Below are positions 41,054 to 50,587 of a DNA stretch of 64,000 bases, piece after piece. The translations under genes and the position numbers were made by a program. Under the pieces are notes generated by a model, which was not told where the DNA came from, ran no database searches, and saw only the letters and a list, made by a program, of their open reading frames with translations. The stretch covers positions 248,001 through 312,000 of the forward strand of contig OY970386.1 in assembly GCA_963719465.1 (NCBI GenBank), given 5' to 3'. Each line of letters opens with the position of its first letter. The first letter of the stretch is position 1. The DNA comes from JALHUB01 sp963719465 (GTDB lineage: Bacteria > Chloroflexota > Dehalococcoidia > DSTF01 > JALHUB01).

Positions 41054-41257
41054 GCGCGTCTCCCGAACAGTCGCCACAGGGGCGAGATGAGGGCACTCTT
41101 TTTCCTGGCAATGTTGGGGCAGCGGCGTCTCGCTGTCAAGTGAGGCGGTCCTCGCGGACCGGAAGTTGCGCTCTTCCGGCAGAGGTGGCTAAACTAGGGG
41201 CACCTTGCGCCCGAAGCGTGAAAGGGTTCACAAACATCCAAGAGGAAGGGAGCTCAT

Positions 41258-42523
41258 ATGACAGACGTTGGAATTCCCGAGGAATACAAGGACATCATCA
41301 AGGGAGCCGTCGGCGGGATTATCGGCTTCATCGAGAGCGATGTCCTGCCGCTGGAACAGCAGAACAAGGAGTATCTGGACGACGAGCGAAAGCTTTTCGG
41401 CGAGGATGGGCTGATAGTTCCGCCGGTGCGTGAGGCGCGAGACGGAATCCGTCGCAAGTCGGCGGCGGCAGGCTTCTATGCGATGATGGCGCCGGAGAGC
41501 ATCGGCGGCGGCGGCCTGCCCTGGTCTGTGGGTCCGTTCGTGCTCGAGGCGGTGAACAGGAAGTACGGTCCCGGCCGTCTCTTCATCAGCTGGGCGAACG
41601 GCTTCCTGAGCACGCCGGTGCTGGCCAGCTTCGTCGATGGTCCTTCGCACCTGTTCTTGCAGGCGGGCCCGGCGATTCGCTCCGAGGTGCTGCCGCCGGT
41701 GCTGGCTGGTGAGAAGACGGTCTGCTTCGGCGCGACCGAGCCGGGCGCCGGCTCCGACCTCTGGGGCCTGAAGACGAAGGCGCGCCGGGACGGCGACGAC
41801 TGGGTCGTCAACGGCAGCAAGCAGTGGATCACCAACGCCCCTTATTGCGACTACGCCGCTGTCTTCGCCATTACGGATGAAGCGGCGTTCGCGGCGCACA
41901 AGGGCGGCCTCACGGCGTTCATGCTCGACGCGAAGGCGCCAGGCTTCACGAAAGACCGGCCGGAGCGCATTATGGGCCACGTCTCCAGTGACTGCGGCGG
42001 CTTCACGATGGACGACGTGCGGGTTCCGAACGACTTTATGATCGGCAATGAGAACGGCGCGTTCCAGATAGCGATGTTCGGCATCTCGGAAGGACGCATG
42101 GGGATGGCGGGCGTCTGCCTGGGGCTGGCCGAGTGGGCGCTGGACCAGGCGCTTGCGTACTCGAAGGAGCGCAAGACGTTCGGCGTGCCGCTGGCCGAGC
42201 ACGAGGCGCTGCAGTTCATGATGGCCGACATGGCCATCGAGATATTCGCCGCCAAGTACGCGATCATCCAGACGGCGAGGATGCTCGACGCCAACGAGCT
42301 CCCGGTGAAGGAGGTCTGCATTTCGAAGGCGCTTTCGATCGAGATGTGCCAGCGGGCCTTCGACAAGGCGATCCAGATCCACGGCGGTATGGGCCTCTCC
42401 AGCGAACTGGCGCTGGAGGAGGGGTTCCGCATCGCCCGCGAGGCGCGCATCCCGGACGGGACGTTGGAGATCCAGCGGCGGACGATCTTCCGCCAGCTCG
42501 CGCGCGGGGACATCCTGTTCTAG
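41258..42523 (+). CDS. Acyl-CoA dehydrogenase
   Basis: 421 residues. FAD flavoprotein oxidising acyl-CoA to enoyl-CoA. Middle domain 'CFGATEPGAGSDLWGLKTKARRDGDDWVVNGSKQWITNAPYCDYAAVFA' and the C-terminal 'YSKERKTFGVPLAEHEALQFMMADMAIEIFAAKYAIIQTARML', 'AFDKAIQIHGGMGLSSELALEEGFRIAREARI' are standard. GGAAGGGAG precedes the ATG. The N-terminal ~60 residues carry extra sequence before the usual start. Chain-length specificity cannot be told. Confidence 0.95.
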   Translation: MTDVGIPEEYKDIIKGAVGGIIGFIESDVLPLEQQNKEYLDDERKLFGEDGLIVPPVREARDGIRRKSAAAGFYAMMAPESIGGGGLPWSVGPFVLEAVNRKYGPGRLFISWANGFLSTPVLASFVDGPSHLFLQAGPAIRSEVLPPVLAGEKTVCFGATEPGAGSDLWGLKTKARRDGDDWVVNGSKQWITNAPYCDYAAVFAITDEAAFAAHKGGLTAFMLDAKAPGFTKDRPERIMGHVSSDCGGFTMDDVRVPNDFMIGNENGAFQIAMFGISEGRMGMAGVCLGLAEWALDQALAYSKERKTFGVPLAEHEALQFMMADMAIEIFAAKYAIIQTARMLDANELPVKEVCISKALSIEMCQRAFDKAIQIHGGMGLSSELALEEGFRIAREARIPDGTLEIQRRTIFRQLARGDILF

Positions 42524-42595
42524 GATAAAGACAGGGGCAATAACAGGTAGCCGGTGGCGGTCCTCGTCGCCGGCTACTTCTTTGAGGGACACGGC

Positions 42596-45271
42596 ATGGC
42601 CGAGTGGGAAGGAACCGGCTGGGAGTTCGTCGTAATCTCGCACACTCACTGGGACCGCGAGTGGTACGTGCCCTTCCAAACTTACCGCATCCGCCTCGTC
42701 CGGCTGATGGACGCCCTCATCGATATCCTCACCTCTAATCCCGATTACAAGCATTTCATGCTCGACGGCCAGACCGCGCCAGTGGAGGACTATCTGGCGA
42801 TCCGGCCGGACCGGCGGGAGGTAATCGAGCGCCTAGTGCGGGAGGGGCGCCTGCTCATCGGGCCGTGGTACGTGGCGCCGGACGAGTTCTTGCCGCATGT
42901 CGAGTCGCTCATCCGCAATCTGCAGCGGGGGATACGCGTCGCGCGGGAGTTCGGCGGCGAGATGCGGGTCGGGTACCAGCCGGACGCATTCGGGCACAGC
43001 GCCCATACGCCGGCGATCCTGCGCGGCTTCGGGTTCGACTCGGCGGTCGTCTGGCGGGGCGTCGACGAGCGGGCGCGCAAGACGGAGCTCCGCTGGCAGT
43101 CGCCGGACGGCAGCAGCGTACTGGCGCTTTTCCTGGCGCTAGGCTACGGCTTCGCCTGGCCGCTGCCGTCGGAGCCGGAGGAGCTGGCGAAACGGTTCGC
43201 CTTCTTCCACCAGGCGCTATCGCCTCTCGCGGCCACGCGGTATCTGGCGATCGTGGACGGTAACGACCACGCGCCGCCGCAGCCGGACCTGCCGGCGCTC
43301 CTGGAAGCGACAAACGAGCGGCTGGGCGAGGGCGACAGAATCGTTCAGGGAAGCCTGCCGGAGCTGATGTCGGACATCCGGAAAGAGGTCGAGCGGAGGC
43401 GGCTACGTCTGCCGGTCTACGACGGCGAGATGCGGAGCAGCCGGCGCTCGCCGCTGCTGCCAGGGTGCATCTCGGCGCGGATGTGGGTGAAGCAGCGGAA
43501 CCAGCGGTGCGAGGAGATGCTTATTGCAAGCGCGGAGCCTCTCGCCGCCTGGGCGACGCTTCTACGGCAACGGCTCGGCGACCGCTGGCGCGAGCCCCCG
43601 CTGCCATGGGGCCCGGTCACCGGCTACCCTATCTCCTGGCCCTCGCTAGCGGGGCTGTTGCGGGAGGCATGGCGCCAGCTGCTGATGAACCAGCAACACG
43701 ATCCGCTCTACGGGGCGGGCGCCGACTCGATCTACGGCGAGGTGGCGCAACGCTTCGACGCCTGCGAGGAGATTGCGGGGGACCTGGGGCGCCGGATGCT
43801 CACGTGCGTGGCAGCGCAGGTAGATACGGGGGGCAAGCGAAACGTGGTCGTTTTCAACCCGCTGAACAGCCCGCGCACGGACTTCGCGGCGTTCGACTGG
43901 CGTCAGGAGGAGCGCGGCGAGACGCCGGCAACGGTGATCGATTCGAAGGGGCAGCGTCACGCCTGCCAGGTCCTCTCGCGTCCGGTGGAGAAAACGCTGC
44001 CGTTCTCGCCGCCGCAGTGGTTGAAGGTCGGCTTCGTCGCGGCGGACGTGCCGGGCTACGGCTACCAGTCGTTCGAGCTGGAAGTCGAACAGGATCGGCG
44101 CCAACCGGCCACTGCGAGCGGGAACAGCATCGAGAACGAGTTCTTCGCCGTTTCGGCCGACCCGGCGGACGGCAGCGTCAGCCTTCGCGACAGGCAGACC
44201 GGTCGCGGCTTGAGCGGGCTGAATCGCTTCGTCGACGGCGGCGACTGCGGCGACGAGTACGACCACTGCTCGCCGCCGCGGGACCGACTCGTCGACAGGC
44301 CGTCGCGCCCGCCACGCGTCGTCGTTGCGGAGAGCGGGCCGGCGCGCTGGACGCTGGCCATCGATCTGGACTATAGCCTGCCGGAGTCTGTGACCAACGA
44401 CCGGAAGGCAAGAGCGCGGCGGACGGTCCTGTGCCCCATTCGCAGCCTTGTCCGACTGTATCCGGGGGTGCATCGCATCGACTTCGAGACGCACGTCGAC
44501 AACCAGGCGCGAGACCACCGTCTGCGCGTCCACTTCCCGACGGGCGTCCAGAGCGGTTTCTCCCATGCCGAACAGCACTTCGGGGTCGTAAGCCGGCCAA
44601 TCGGCGCCCCGGCGGCGGACGAGAGCTGGGTGGAGCAACCGGAAGGGACACAGCCTCAGAAGACGTTCGTCGACGTGAACGACGGGTCGAACGGCCTGCT
44701 GCTGGCGAATCGCGGGCTACCCGAGTACGAGGCGCTGCCCGGCAGGGACGGAGTCACGCTCTGTCTGACGCTGCTGCGATGCGTCGGCTGGCTGTCGAGG
44801 CCGGACCTGTCGCCGCGGACGGGGCCCGCCGGCCCGACGATAGCGACGCCGGGAGCGCAATGCCTCGGCAAGCACGTCTTCGAGTACGCGGTGGTGCCCC
44901 ACGCGGGCGGCTGGGAGAAGGCGATGGCGGAGGCGCGCAGCTTCGCGCGGCCGCTGCAGGCTGTCGTTTCGTCGGGGTCGGGAGCGCTGCCGCCGGCGGG
45001 AAGGCTGGTCGAGGTGAAGCCCTCCGGGCTCGCGGTGTCGGCAATCAAGGCGGCGGAGGACGGCAGCGGGGCGGTCGTCCGCGTCTATAACGCTACGAAT
45101 CGGGCGGTCCGCGGCGGCGTTCGGTTCGGGGAGCCACACGGTCAGGTCAACGTGGTCAACCTCAATGAGGAGCCGCTCCATCAAGCGGAGGTCGAGGACG
45201 GATGGGTCAGGCTGCGGCTGCGTCGTAACGAGGTGGCAAGCCTGCTGTTTCAGGCCGACCTGCGGACGTGA
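42596..45271 (+). CDS. Glycoside hydrolase family 38 alpha-mannosidase
   Basis: 891 residues, cytoplasmic (no signal peptide). N-terminal GH38 domain: 'VVISHTHWDREWYVPFQTYRIRL' with zinc ligands HxHWD, 'GYQPDAFGHSAHTPAILRGFGF' with the nucleophile Asp, and 'QHDPLYGAGADSIYGEV'. Middle and C-terminal beta domains follow. The start at 42596 has GAGGG 7 bases upstream; an in-frame ATG at 42554 lies just after the acyl-CoA dehydrogenase stop. It hydrolyses alpha-mannosidic bonds, probably of imported oligosaccharides; no transporter is adjacent. Confidence 0.93.
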   Translation: MAEWEGTGWEFVVISHTHWDREWYVPFQTYRIRLVRLMDALIDILTSNPDYKHFMLDGQTAPVEDYLAIRPDRREVIERLVREGRLLIGPWYVAPDEFLPHVESLIRNLQRGIRVAREFGGEMRVGYQPDAFGHSAHTPAILRGFGFDSAVVWRGVDERARKTELRWQSPDGSSVLALFLALGYGFAWPLPSEPEELAKRFAFFHQALSPLAATRYLAIVDGNDHAPPQPDLPALLEATNERLGEGDRIVQGSLPELMSDIRKEVERRRLRLPVYDGEMRSSRRSPLLPGCISARMWVKQRNQRCEEMLIASAEPLAAWATLLRQRLGDRWREPPLPWGPVTGYPISWPSLAGLLREAWRQLLMNQQHDPLYGAGADSIYGEVAQRFDACEEIAGDLGRRMLTCVAAQVDTGGKRNVVVFNPLNSPRTDFAAFDWRQEERGETPATVIDSKGQRHACQVLSRPVEKTLPFSPPQWLKVGFVAADVPGYGYQSFELEVEQDRRQPATASGNSIENEFFAVSADPADGSVSLRDRQTGRGLSGLNRFVDGGDCGDEYDHCSPPRDRLVDRPSRPPRVVVAESGPARWTLAIDLDYSLPESVTNDRKARARRTVLCPIRSLVRLYPGVHRIDFETHVDNQARDHRLRVHFPTGVQSGFSHAEQHFGVVSRPIGAPAADESWVEQPEGTQPQKTFVDVNDGSNGLLLANRGLPEYEALPGRDGVTLCLTLLRCVGWLSRPDLSPRTGPAGPTIATPGAQCLGKHVFEYAVVPHAGGWEKAMAEARSFARPLQAVVSSGSGALPPAGRLVEVKPSGLAVSAIKAAEDGSGAVVRVYNATNRAVRGGVRFGEPHGQVNVVNLNEEPLHQAEVEDGWVRLRLRRNEVASLLFQADLRT

Positions 45272-45388
45272 GGTGGTCTTTTTGGAGCGGCCCGACGAGT
45301 CCGAAGGACGAGGAGGGCACCGGGAGCGCGATCAGCGCACATCGCGGAATCGTCACGAAGGGCCGATGGCAGACGGCCTCGGCGGACT

Positions 45389-46330
45389 TCAGCCCGCAGC
45401 CTTCGGCGGCGTGACACCCCGAATCAGGACCATGTTTGCGTATCGCTCGCCGACAAAGGCGCCCTTCGGCGCCGCCTCTTCGATGCGTCGCAGGTCCGAT
45501 TCATCCAGCTTTATGTCTGCGGCCGCGACGTTCTCCTCCAGGTAGCGCCGCTTCTTCGTGCCGGGAATCGGTACCACGTCGTCGCCGCGCGACTGGACCC
45601 AGGCGAGCGCAAGCTGCGCCACGGTCACGCCTTTTTCCGCCGCAATTTCGCGCAGCTTTTCGACGACCTCGGCGTTGTGACGGAAGTTTTCGCCCTGGAA
45701 GCGGGGCAAGCTGCGCCGGAAACCGCCGGCAAAGTCGTCGGGACCCGAATAGCCGTCGCTGAGGAAGCCGCGGCCGAGCGGGCTGTAAGGCACGATCCCG
45801 ACGCCCAGCTCGCGGGCGACCGGCAAGATGTCATCCTCGATGTCGCGCGTCCAGAGCGACCATTCGTTTTGAAGGGCGCTTATGGGCGCCGTGGCGTGAG
45901 CCCGGCGAAGCGTTTCGGGCGCGACTTCCGACAGACCGAGGAAACGCACCTTGCCTTCCGCCACGAGCTCCGCCATCGCGCCAACGGTGTCTTCAATCGG
46001 GACTCTGGGGTCGGCGCGATGCAGGTAGTAGAGGTCCATGTGATCGGTGCCGAGACGCCGCAGCGAGGCTTCGCAGGACCGACGGACGTATTCGGGGTCG
46101 CCGCGAACGCCGCGGTAGCTGGGGTCCTCCGAGCGAACGATGCCGAACTTCGTCGCGAGGACGATGTCCTGGCGCTTTCCTGCGAGCGCGCGCCCGACGA
46201 GCTCTTCGTTCTTGAAGGGGCCGTACATGTCGGCGGTGTCGAAGAAGTTGACGCCGAGCTCAATGGCGCGATGGATGGTCGCAATCGATTCCTCGTCGTC
46301 AGTCGGGCCGTAGAACTCTGACATACCCAT
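45389..46330 (-). CDS. Aldo/keto reductase, N-terminally truncated by an IS remnant
   Basis: 313 residues. Active-site residues are present: Asp/Tyr in 'NFFDTADMYGPFKNEELVG', Lys in 'LATKFG', His in 'YLHRADP'; 'NEWSLWTRDIEDDILPVARELGVGIVPYSPLGRGFL' and the NADPH-binding 'IPGTKKRRYLEENVAA' follow. It starts at 'MGMSEFYG', whereas homologues have ~25-30 residues before 'GLGCMGMSEFYG' (first beta-hairpin and strand). The codons before the ATG still read GLGC, but then run into a 58-bp IS end. The missing strand makes the protein probably defective. No promoter of its own is visible. Confidence 0.8.
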   Translation of the reverse strand: MGMSEFYGPTDDEESIATIHRAIELGVNFFDTADMYGPFKNEELVGRALAGKRQDIVLATKFGIVRSEDPSYRGVRGDPEYVRRSCEASLRRLGTDHMDLYYLHRADPRVPIEDTVGAMAELVAEGKVRFLGLSEVAPETLRRAHATAPISALQNEWSLWTRDIEDDILPVARELGVGIVPYSPLGRGFLSDGYSGPDDFAGGFRRSLPRFQGENFRHNAEVVEKLREIAAEKGVTVAQLALAWVQSRGDDVVPIPGTKKRRYLEENVAAADIKLDESDLRRIEEAAPKGAFVGERYANMVLIRGVTPPKAAG

Positions 46331-46331
46331 G

Positions 46332-46389
46332 CAGCCCAGGCCCGACGTTATTCACCTCCCTTCTGTCTCACATCTCCTGAAACCCTACA
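46332..46389 (-). mobile_element. IS481-family left-end remnant (58 bp)
   Basis: Exactly matches 29985-30042 of the complete IS in reverse orientation, 58 of 58 bases, starting at the terminal TGTAGGG on the minus strand. The inner boundary falls in GGGCCTGGGCTG, which is also what the aldo/keto reductase gene would encode at GLGC. Confidence 0.92.
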
Positions 46390-46398
46390 GACGTTGTT

Positions 46399-46413
46399 TC
46401 CCGATTATCGGGA
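46399..46413. repeat. Perfect palindrome upstream of the TatA fusion
   Basis: TCCCGAT-T-ATCGGGA, 7-bp arms around one base. It could be an operator for the gene at 46454; nothing else supports that. Confidence 0.3.
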
Positions 46414-46453
46414 GTGGTAAGCTGGATGCAGAACTAAGCCGCGAGGCAAAAGA

Positions 46454-46828
46454 ATGGACGTGGGACCGCTAGAAATCCTGCTTATTCTCGCCGTTGTGGT
46501 GATGATCTTCGGCGTCGGAAAGCTGCCGGAAGTGGGTAGCGCGCTCGGCAAGGGCATCCGCGAGTTCAGGAACGCGACCCGCGAGGACGAGGGCACGACG
46601 AAGACGGAGGAGGCGCAGTTGCAACCGTCGTCAGGAGAAAACGTGGCTTGTGGCGTCTGCGGCGCGCCCAACACAGCAACTTCCCGCTTCTGCTCCAACT
46701 GCGGCCGGCCGATGGCGAAGGCATCCTCGCAGCCGGAAAGCGTCGACTGCCCGACGTGCGGCGCGCCAAACACGGCGACGGTCCGGTTCTGCACGAACTG
46801 CGGCCGTTCTATAACGCCAGCCCCCTAG
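46454..46828 (+). CDS. TatA-type protein fused to two zinc ribbons
   Basis: 124 residues. Residues 1-45 are a TatA/E unit: a membrane helix 'LEILLILAVVVMIFGVGKLPEVGSALGKGIREFRNAT' with the FG hinge, KLPE and the amphipathic helix. Then a charged linker and two near-identical zinc ribbons, 'CGVCGAPNTATSRFCSNCG' and 'CPTCGAPNTATVRFCTNCG'. TatA forms the pore of the twin-arginine translocon. TatA proteins normally end in a short acidic tail, so the double zinc-ribbon end is unusual. No tatC nearby. The two ribbons likely arose by internal duplication. Confidence 0.85.
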   Translation: MDVGPLEILLILAVVVMIFGVGKLPEVGSALGKGIREFRNATREDEGTTKTEEAQLQPSSGENVACGVCGAPNTATSRFCSNCGRPMAKASSQPESVDCPTCGAPNTATVRFCTNCGRSITPAP

Positions 46829-46849
46829 CCGTTAGCCGCAAGTCCTCAG

Positions 46850-47437
46850 CTAAGGCGTGGCAGCGAACCAGAGGTTAAGCAACCCCTGGCCGTTTGCCTG
46901 GCCGGCAGCCGTGTCGCCGACATAGGTGTAAAGCGGCATCCCCTTGTACATGACCTGCTTTGACCCGTCTGGGAGCGTGAAGCTGCCCAGCTGGCCCGGC
47001 AGGCCCGCAGGAGCCACAACGTCACCCGTGACTAGCAGAGGCGGCCAGGCGGGCGCGATGTTCGCGGGGACAGAGCTCTGGCCGCTGTTTGGGACATCGT
47101 TCGCGTACGTATAGAGCGTCTTGCCGGCGGGATCGGTGAGGACGCTGCCGATGGAAACAACCGTGCCGATCTTCACCGTCGTCGCGGTTGTGCTCGCGGT
47201 GCCCGTCGCGCTTGGGGCCGTGGCGCTGCCGGCAGGCGGCATTGTCGACGTGGCGGCTGGGGCCGTTGGGCGGGCGGGCGGCGCGGTCGCAGTCGCTGGA
47301 GACCTGGCGGCCGCCGTTGCGGTCTTGTCGGCGCTGCTCGTGCTGCCGCCGCAGCCTGCGGCCAGAATCGCCGCCGCTAGTGAGACGGCGGCGGCGATCA
47401 CCAGGAACTTGCGACTCCACAACGGGTTACGTTTCAT
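46850..47437 (-). CDS. Lipoprotein with secreted-repeat (Lipoprotein_15) domain
   Basis: 195 residues. Signal peptide with lipobox 'ILAAGCGG' (Cys ~29), a long Ala/Thr/Pro linker (~35-85), then a domain with 'GSVLTDPAGKTLYTYANDVPN', 'PPLLVTGDV' and 'KQVMYKGMPLYTYVGDTAAGQANGQGLLNLWFAATP', matching the 'DGKTLYTFxxDT...WPPL...VTYxGKPLYxFxGD' pattern of the secreted repeat family. Function unknown; outer-face anchored. The paired Cys residues common in this family are absent. Confidence 0.85.
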   Translation of the reverse strand: MKRNPLWSRKFLVIAAAVSLAAAILAAGCGGSTSSADKTATAAARSPATATAPPARPTAPAATSTMPPAGSATAPSATGTASTTATTVKIGTVVSIGSVLTDPAGKTLYTYANDVPNSGQSSVPANIAPAWPPLLVTGDVVAPAGLPGQLGSFTLPDGSKQVMYKGMPLYTYVGDTAAGQANGQGLLNLWFAATP

Positions 47438-47482
47438 GGCTCCCTCCTTATCCTAATCGTGAAGCCTCGTCGTGAGGCGCCA

Positions 47483-48638
47483 CTATGGGTTTGGCCAGGC
47501 GGCGAGCGTCGCCGTGAGGTCGATGTGGTCGCTGCCGCGCACCACGTGAAGGGTCACCTTGTCCCCCGGAGACTTGTTGTGGTCGATGTAGTTGATCAGG
47601 TCATCGGAGGAGGTTACTTGCTGGCTGTCCGCGCCGATGATCACGTCGCCGCCGGTGGGCGTCAGCAGCGGATTCGAGGGAGTGACGGCGGCTTTGAGAC
47701 CAGCCTGGTCGGCAGGACCGCCCGAGTCAACGCTGATGACGTAGGCGCCGGAATTGACGGTAAGGCCGAGCGTTTTCGCCAGGTCGGCGGTGACAGTGAT
47801 GGTGCCCACGCCCAGTTTGGGATGGACGATGGTCTTCCCGGCGAGCATGTCAGGAAGGTGGTCCTTGGCATTCTGAATAGGGATGGCGTAGCCGATGCCG
47901 ACGTTGACGTTTTGACCGCTCGGGTTCTCGATTGCGGTGTTGATGCCGATCACGTTGCCGCTCGAATCTACCGAGCGGGCCGCCGGAGTTGCCGGGGTTG
48001 ATGGCGGTGTCGGTCTGGAACAGGTCGATCAAAGGCTTGCTCGCCTGCGTCGCCAGCGTCCTATCGTCTGCGCTGACTATGCCTTCGGTGACGCTGTTCT
48101 GCAGGCCAAACGGGTTGCCGATGGCGATCACCGACTCGCCCACCTGAACAGTGTTCGAGTCGCCGAAGGTCGCTGTCGTCAGGCTGATGCCGGAGAAATC
48201 GCCCTTGATCACGGCGAGATCATCGGCGGGATCGGTGCCGACGACAGAGGCGGTGACGGTAGCCTGGTTGGAGAGCGTGATGGCGATAGGGTTTGAACCC
48301 TCGATAACGTGGAAGTTGGTCAGGACATCGCCGCTAGAATCGAGAACGATGCCGGAGCCAAGCGACTCGACCTGCTGGCCGCCTGATGAAGAGACACCGG
48401 TAACCTGGACGACCGCCGGGCTCACCTTCTTGTAGACGGGTATGATCTCGGCCTCGTCGCCGGAGGGCGCGCTGGAGATTGGCAGGGCCGTGGGCGGTGT
48501 GAGCGTGATAGGCACAGTGGTGCCTTGCGCATTCGACGAACTCGACGAGCAGGCGGCGGCAAGAAGCGCCGCGAGGCCCGTCGCGAACGCCAGCAGGGGA
48601 AAGATGAGAGGGCTTCTCCAATGGGTACGAGCTGTCAT
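47483..48638 (-). CDS. HtrA-like serine protease lipoprotein, frameshifted
   Basis: ~385 residues joined. Signal peptide with lipobox 'LLAAACSSS' (Cys ~30), trypsin-like domain with His in 'VLTNFHVIEG', Asp in 'DPADDLAVIKG', Ser in 'INPGNSGGPL', and a C-terminal PDZ domain ('LGLTVNSGAYVISVDSGGPADQAGLKA', 'GDVIIGADSQQVTSSDDLINYIDH'). Immediately after 'GNSGGPL' the frame breaks at 47971-47972: one extra C (plus strand) where the native sequence would read VDSSGNVIGIN. Second HtrA-type protease in the window. Adjacent to the lipoprotein gene on the same strand. Confidence 0.87.
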
Positions 48639-48809
48639 CTGGGGCTCCCTTCAAGCGGGCAGGATTATACCGCCTCGATTCGAGGCTCTCTCCTTACTTG
48701 ATAATGCAGCGATGTGCTTGCCGCGTGACGGGCGACAGGAATGGCGTGAAGGAACGATGAAGGTTCGCCCGGCAGCAGCGCGCAGGCCGAATTCCAGGAT
48801 GGGCTGTTG

Positions 48810-49358
48810 CTATTTGGGGAGGTATTGCCTGGCGTCGGGTTCGAGGTCGATCTTTAGCGCGAGCAGCAGGCAGGCGACCATGAGCCAGTAGCCGCAGACG
48901 AGCGTCAGCTCAACAACGTCGTCTTCGCCGAGCTGGTTGCGCACGGCTTCGAAGATGTCGTCAGGCACGTCGCGGCTAGTGACGACGCCCTCGGCGTATG
49001 CAACGACGGCGCGCTCCAGGTTGTTGAACTTATCGTTGTCGCGCCAGGCAGAAAGCCCTTCTATCTGGGCCTCCGCGACGCCGGCCTTCATCGCAAGCGG
49101 CACGTGGTGCGCCCATTCGTAGTCGGCGCCGGTGATCTGAGCGATGCGAAGGATGGCGAGCTCTCGCAGGTTCGGCGGCAACTGGCCGTGGACGAGAAGG
49201 GAGTTGCCCAGACGGATGAAGTTGCGCAAGGCGTTCGGGCTGCGGGCGACGGCGCGGTGGATGTTCAGTATCTCGCCGCCGCGCTGCCTCATGTCCTCCA
49301 AGACGTCGTGCGCGTCACCCTTCGCCTGCGAGGTGGTTGCATAGCTTATGCGGGCCAT
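48810..49358 (-). CDS. Carboxymuconolactone decarboxylase/AhpD-like protein
   Basis: 182 residues. 'GEILNIHRAVARSPNALRNFIRLGNSLLVHGQLPPNLRELAILRIAQITGADYEWAHHVPLAMKAGVAEAQI' is the CMD fold; the usual CxxC of AhpD-type members is not present (reads GADYEWAHH), so a peroxidase role is unlikely. 'VELTLVCGYWLMVACLLLALKIDLEP' ends it. Start at 49358 has AAGGAGGG upstream; the longer frame to 49490 is shadow. Common in Chloroflexota; function unknown. Confidence 0.88.
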   Translation of the reverse strand: MARISYATTSQAKGDAHDVLEDMRQRGGEILNIHRAVARSPNALRNFIRLGNSLLVHGQLPPNLRELAILRIAQITGADYEWAHHVPLAMKAGVAEAQIEGLSAWRDNDKFNNLERAVVAYAEGVVTSRDVPDDIFEAVRNQLGEDDVVELTLVCGYWLMVACLLLALKIDLEPDARQYLPK

Positions 49359-49390
49359 AAATCCCTCCTTGGCGGTTCCGGAGCAGACGG

Positions 49391-50462
49391 TCAGTCGACG
49401 GCGCCGGGTATGAACTCCGGCGGACGGACGGCGCGGAGCTTCAGGGAACCGTACGGGCAGCCGACGACGCAGGCGCCGCAGCCGAAGCACTTCGACTTCT
49501 CGACGGCTGCTTTCAGGTTGTTCTGGTCGTCGCGGTACATGGTGATGGCGTCAAACTGGCAGCGTTCCTGACAGTCCTGACAGCCGCTGCAGGACTCGAG
49601 GTCATCGACGCAGGCTTCGTAGCGGCTCTTCTCCCACCAGTCGGCGACGGGCATGTCGGTGACGTCGAGGGAAACCCACTCCTCGCAGCAGTCGCGACAG
49701 CAGTTGCAGCTTGTGTTGACGTTCAGCATCTCGGCCTTATTGGCCCAGCGATGGACGAGGCCGTCCTCCTCGATCTGGTCGCAGAGGGCGATGGCCTGGT
49801 CGAGCGTGAGAGGGCGGCCGGTGCCGCGGTGGATTACGTATTCGGCACCGCGACCGAACTGGAGGCAGTGCAACGTCTCGGTCTCAAGGGTGTGGGCGCA
49901 GAGCTCGCCGGCGGCGGTTGTTCGCATTCGACAGGCGCAGGGAACGACGGCGATGAGGGTCTGCGCCTTCAGGATCTCGTGGTAGTCCTCGCAGGGGAGG
50001 AACGTCGGGCAGGCCGGCGAGGGCCTTCCGAGCGGGAATAATGCGGCTGATGCGCGTCGGGACTATGCGGAACATGGCGCCCAGGCGCGCGAACATCTCC
50101 TCCGTGCAGAAGGCCTGCCATTTTTCGAAGAAGGCGCGGCCCTTTTCAACGTCCATGTGCTGGCTGCCGAGCGTGGCGTCGTGGAGCTGGATGATGTGGC
50201 GGGCGAAGCGATAGTAATCGCGCTTGTCGAAGGCGCCGCGGGGGAAGACGACGCCGGCGTAGTAGAGGGCGTCGAGCTGGCGGCGGGCCTCGGCCTCGGA
50301 GACGCCGGCCTTTTCGGCGACCTCCTGGACGGTGCCGGGCAGCGCTTCGACGAGCGCGGCCTGCTCCGGGGTCATGAGCGATTCGAGGATGGAGCGCAGC
50401 AGGGCGGAGCCGGGGAAGCCGAGCCTTCCCGCGAGCGCTTCGTATGCGTCGCTGTTGGTCAT
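49391..50462 (-). CDS. Winged-helix and 4Fe-4S ferredoxin-domain protein, frameshifted
   Basis: ~357 residues joined. N-terminal ~90 residues hold a winged-helix-like segment ('GTVQEVAEKAGVSEAEARRQLDALYYAGVVFP'). The C-terminal half has a Cys-rich cluster 'CNCCRDCCEEW' and two ferredoxin cores, 'CSGCQDCQERCQFDA' and 'CFGCGACVVGCPYG'. The frame breaks at 50001-50002, where the minus strand reads GACGTTCC; removing one base gives 'LPDVLPCEDYHEIL', continuing into the second frame with 'VVPCACRMRTTAAGELC'. Such proteins recur in Chloroflexota; role unknown, perhaps an iron-sulfur redox regulator. Confidence 0.8.
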
Positions 50463-50587
50463 AGCAATGTGCTGCGCCGGTGAGGCGGTTGTGTCGTAAG
50501 CCGAGGCGAACCGCTCCTCTCTGGTCCGCCGCGCGTTGTCTGAGGTTAGTCTAGAGGGGGTGGCAAGAAGAAAACAAGCGGTCGCGG

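Noticed and set aside
41228..42754. 508-codon minus-strand frame
   Set aside because: Antisense to the acyl-CoA dehydrogenase and mannosidase start; no motifs.
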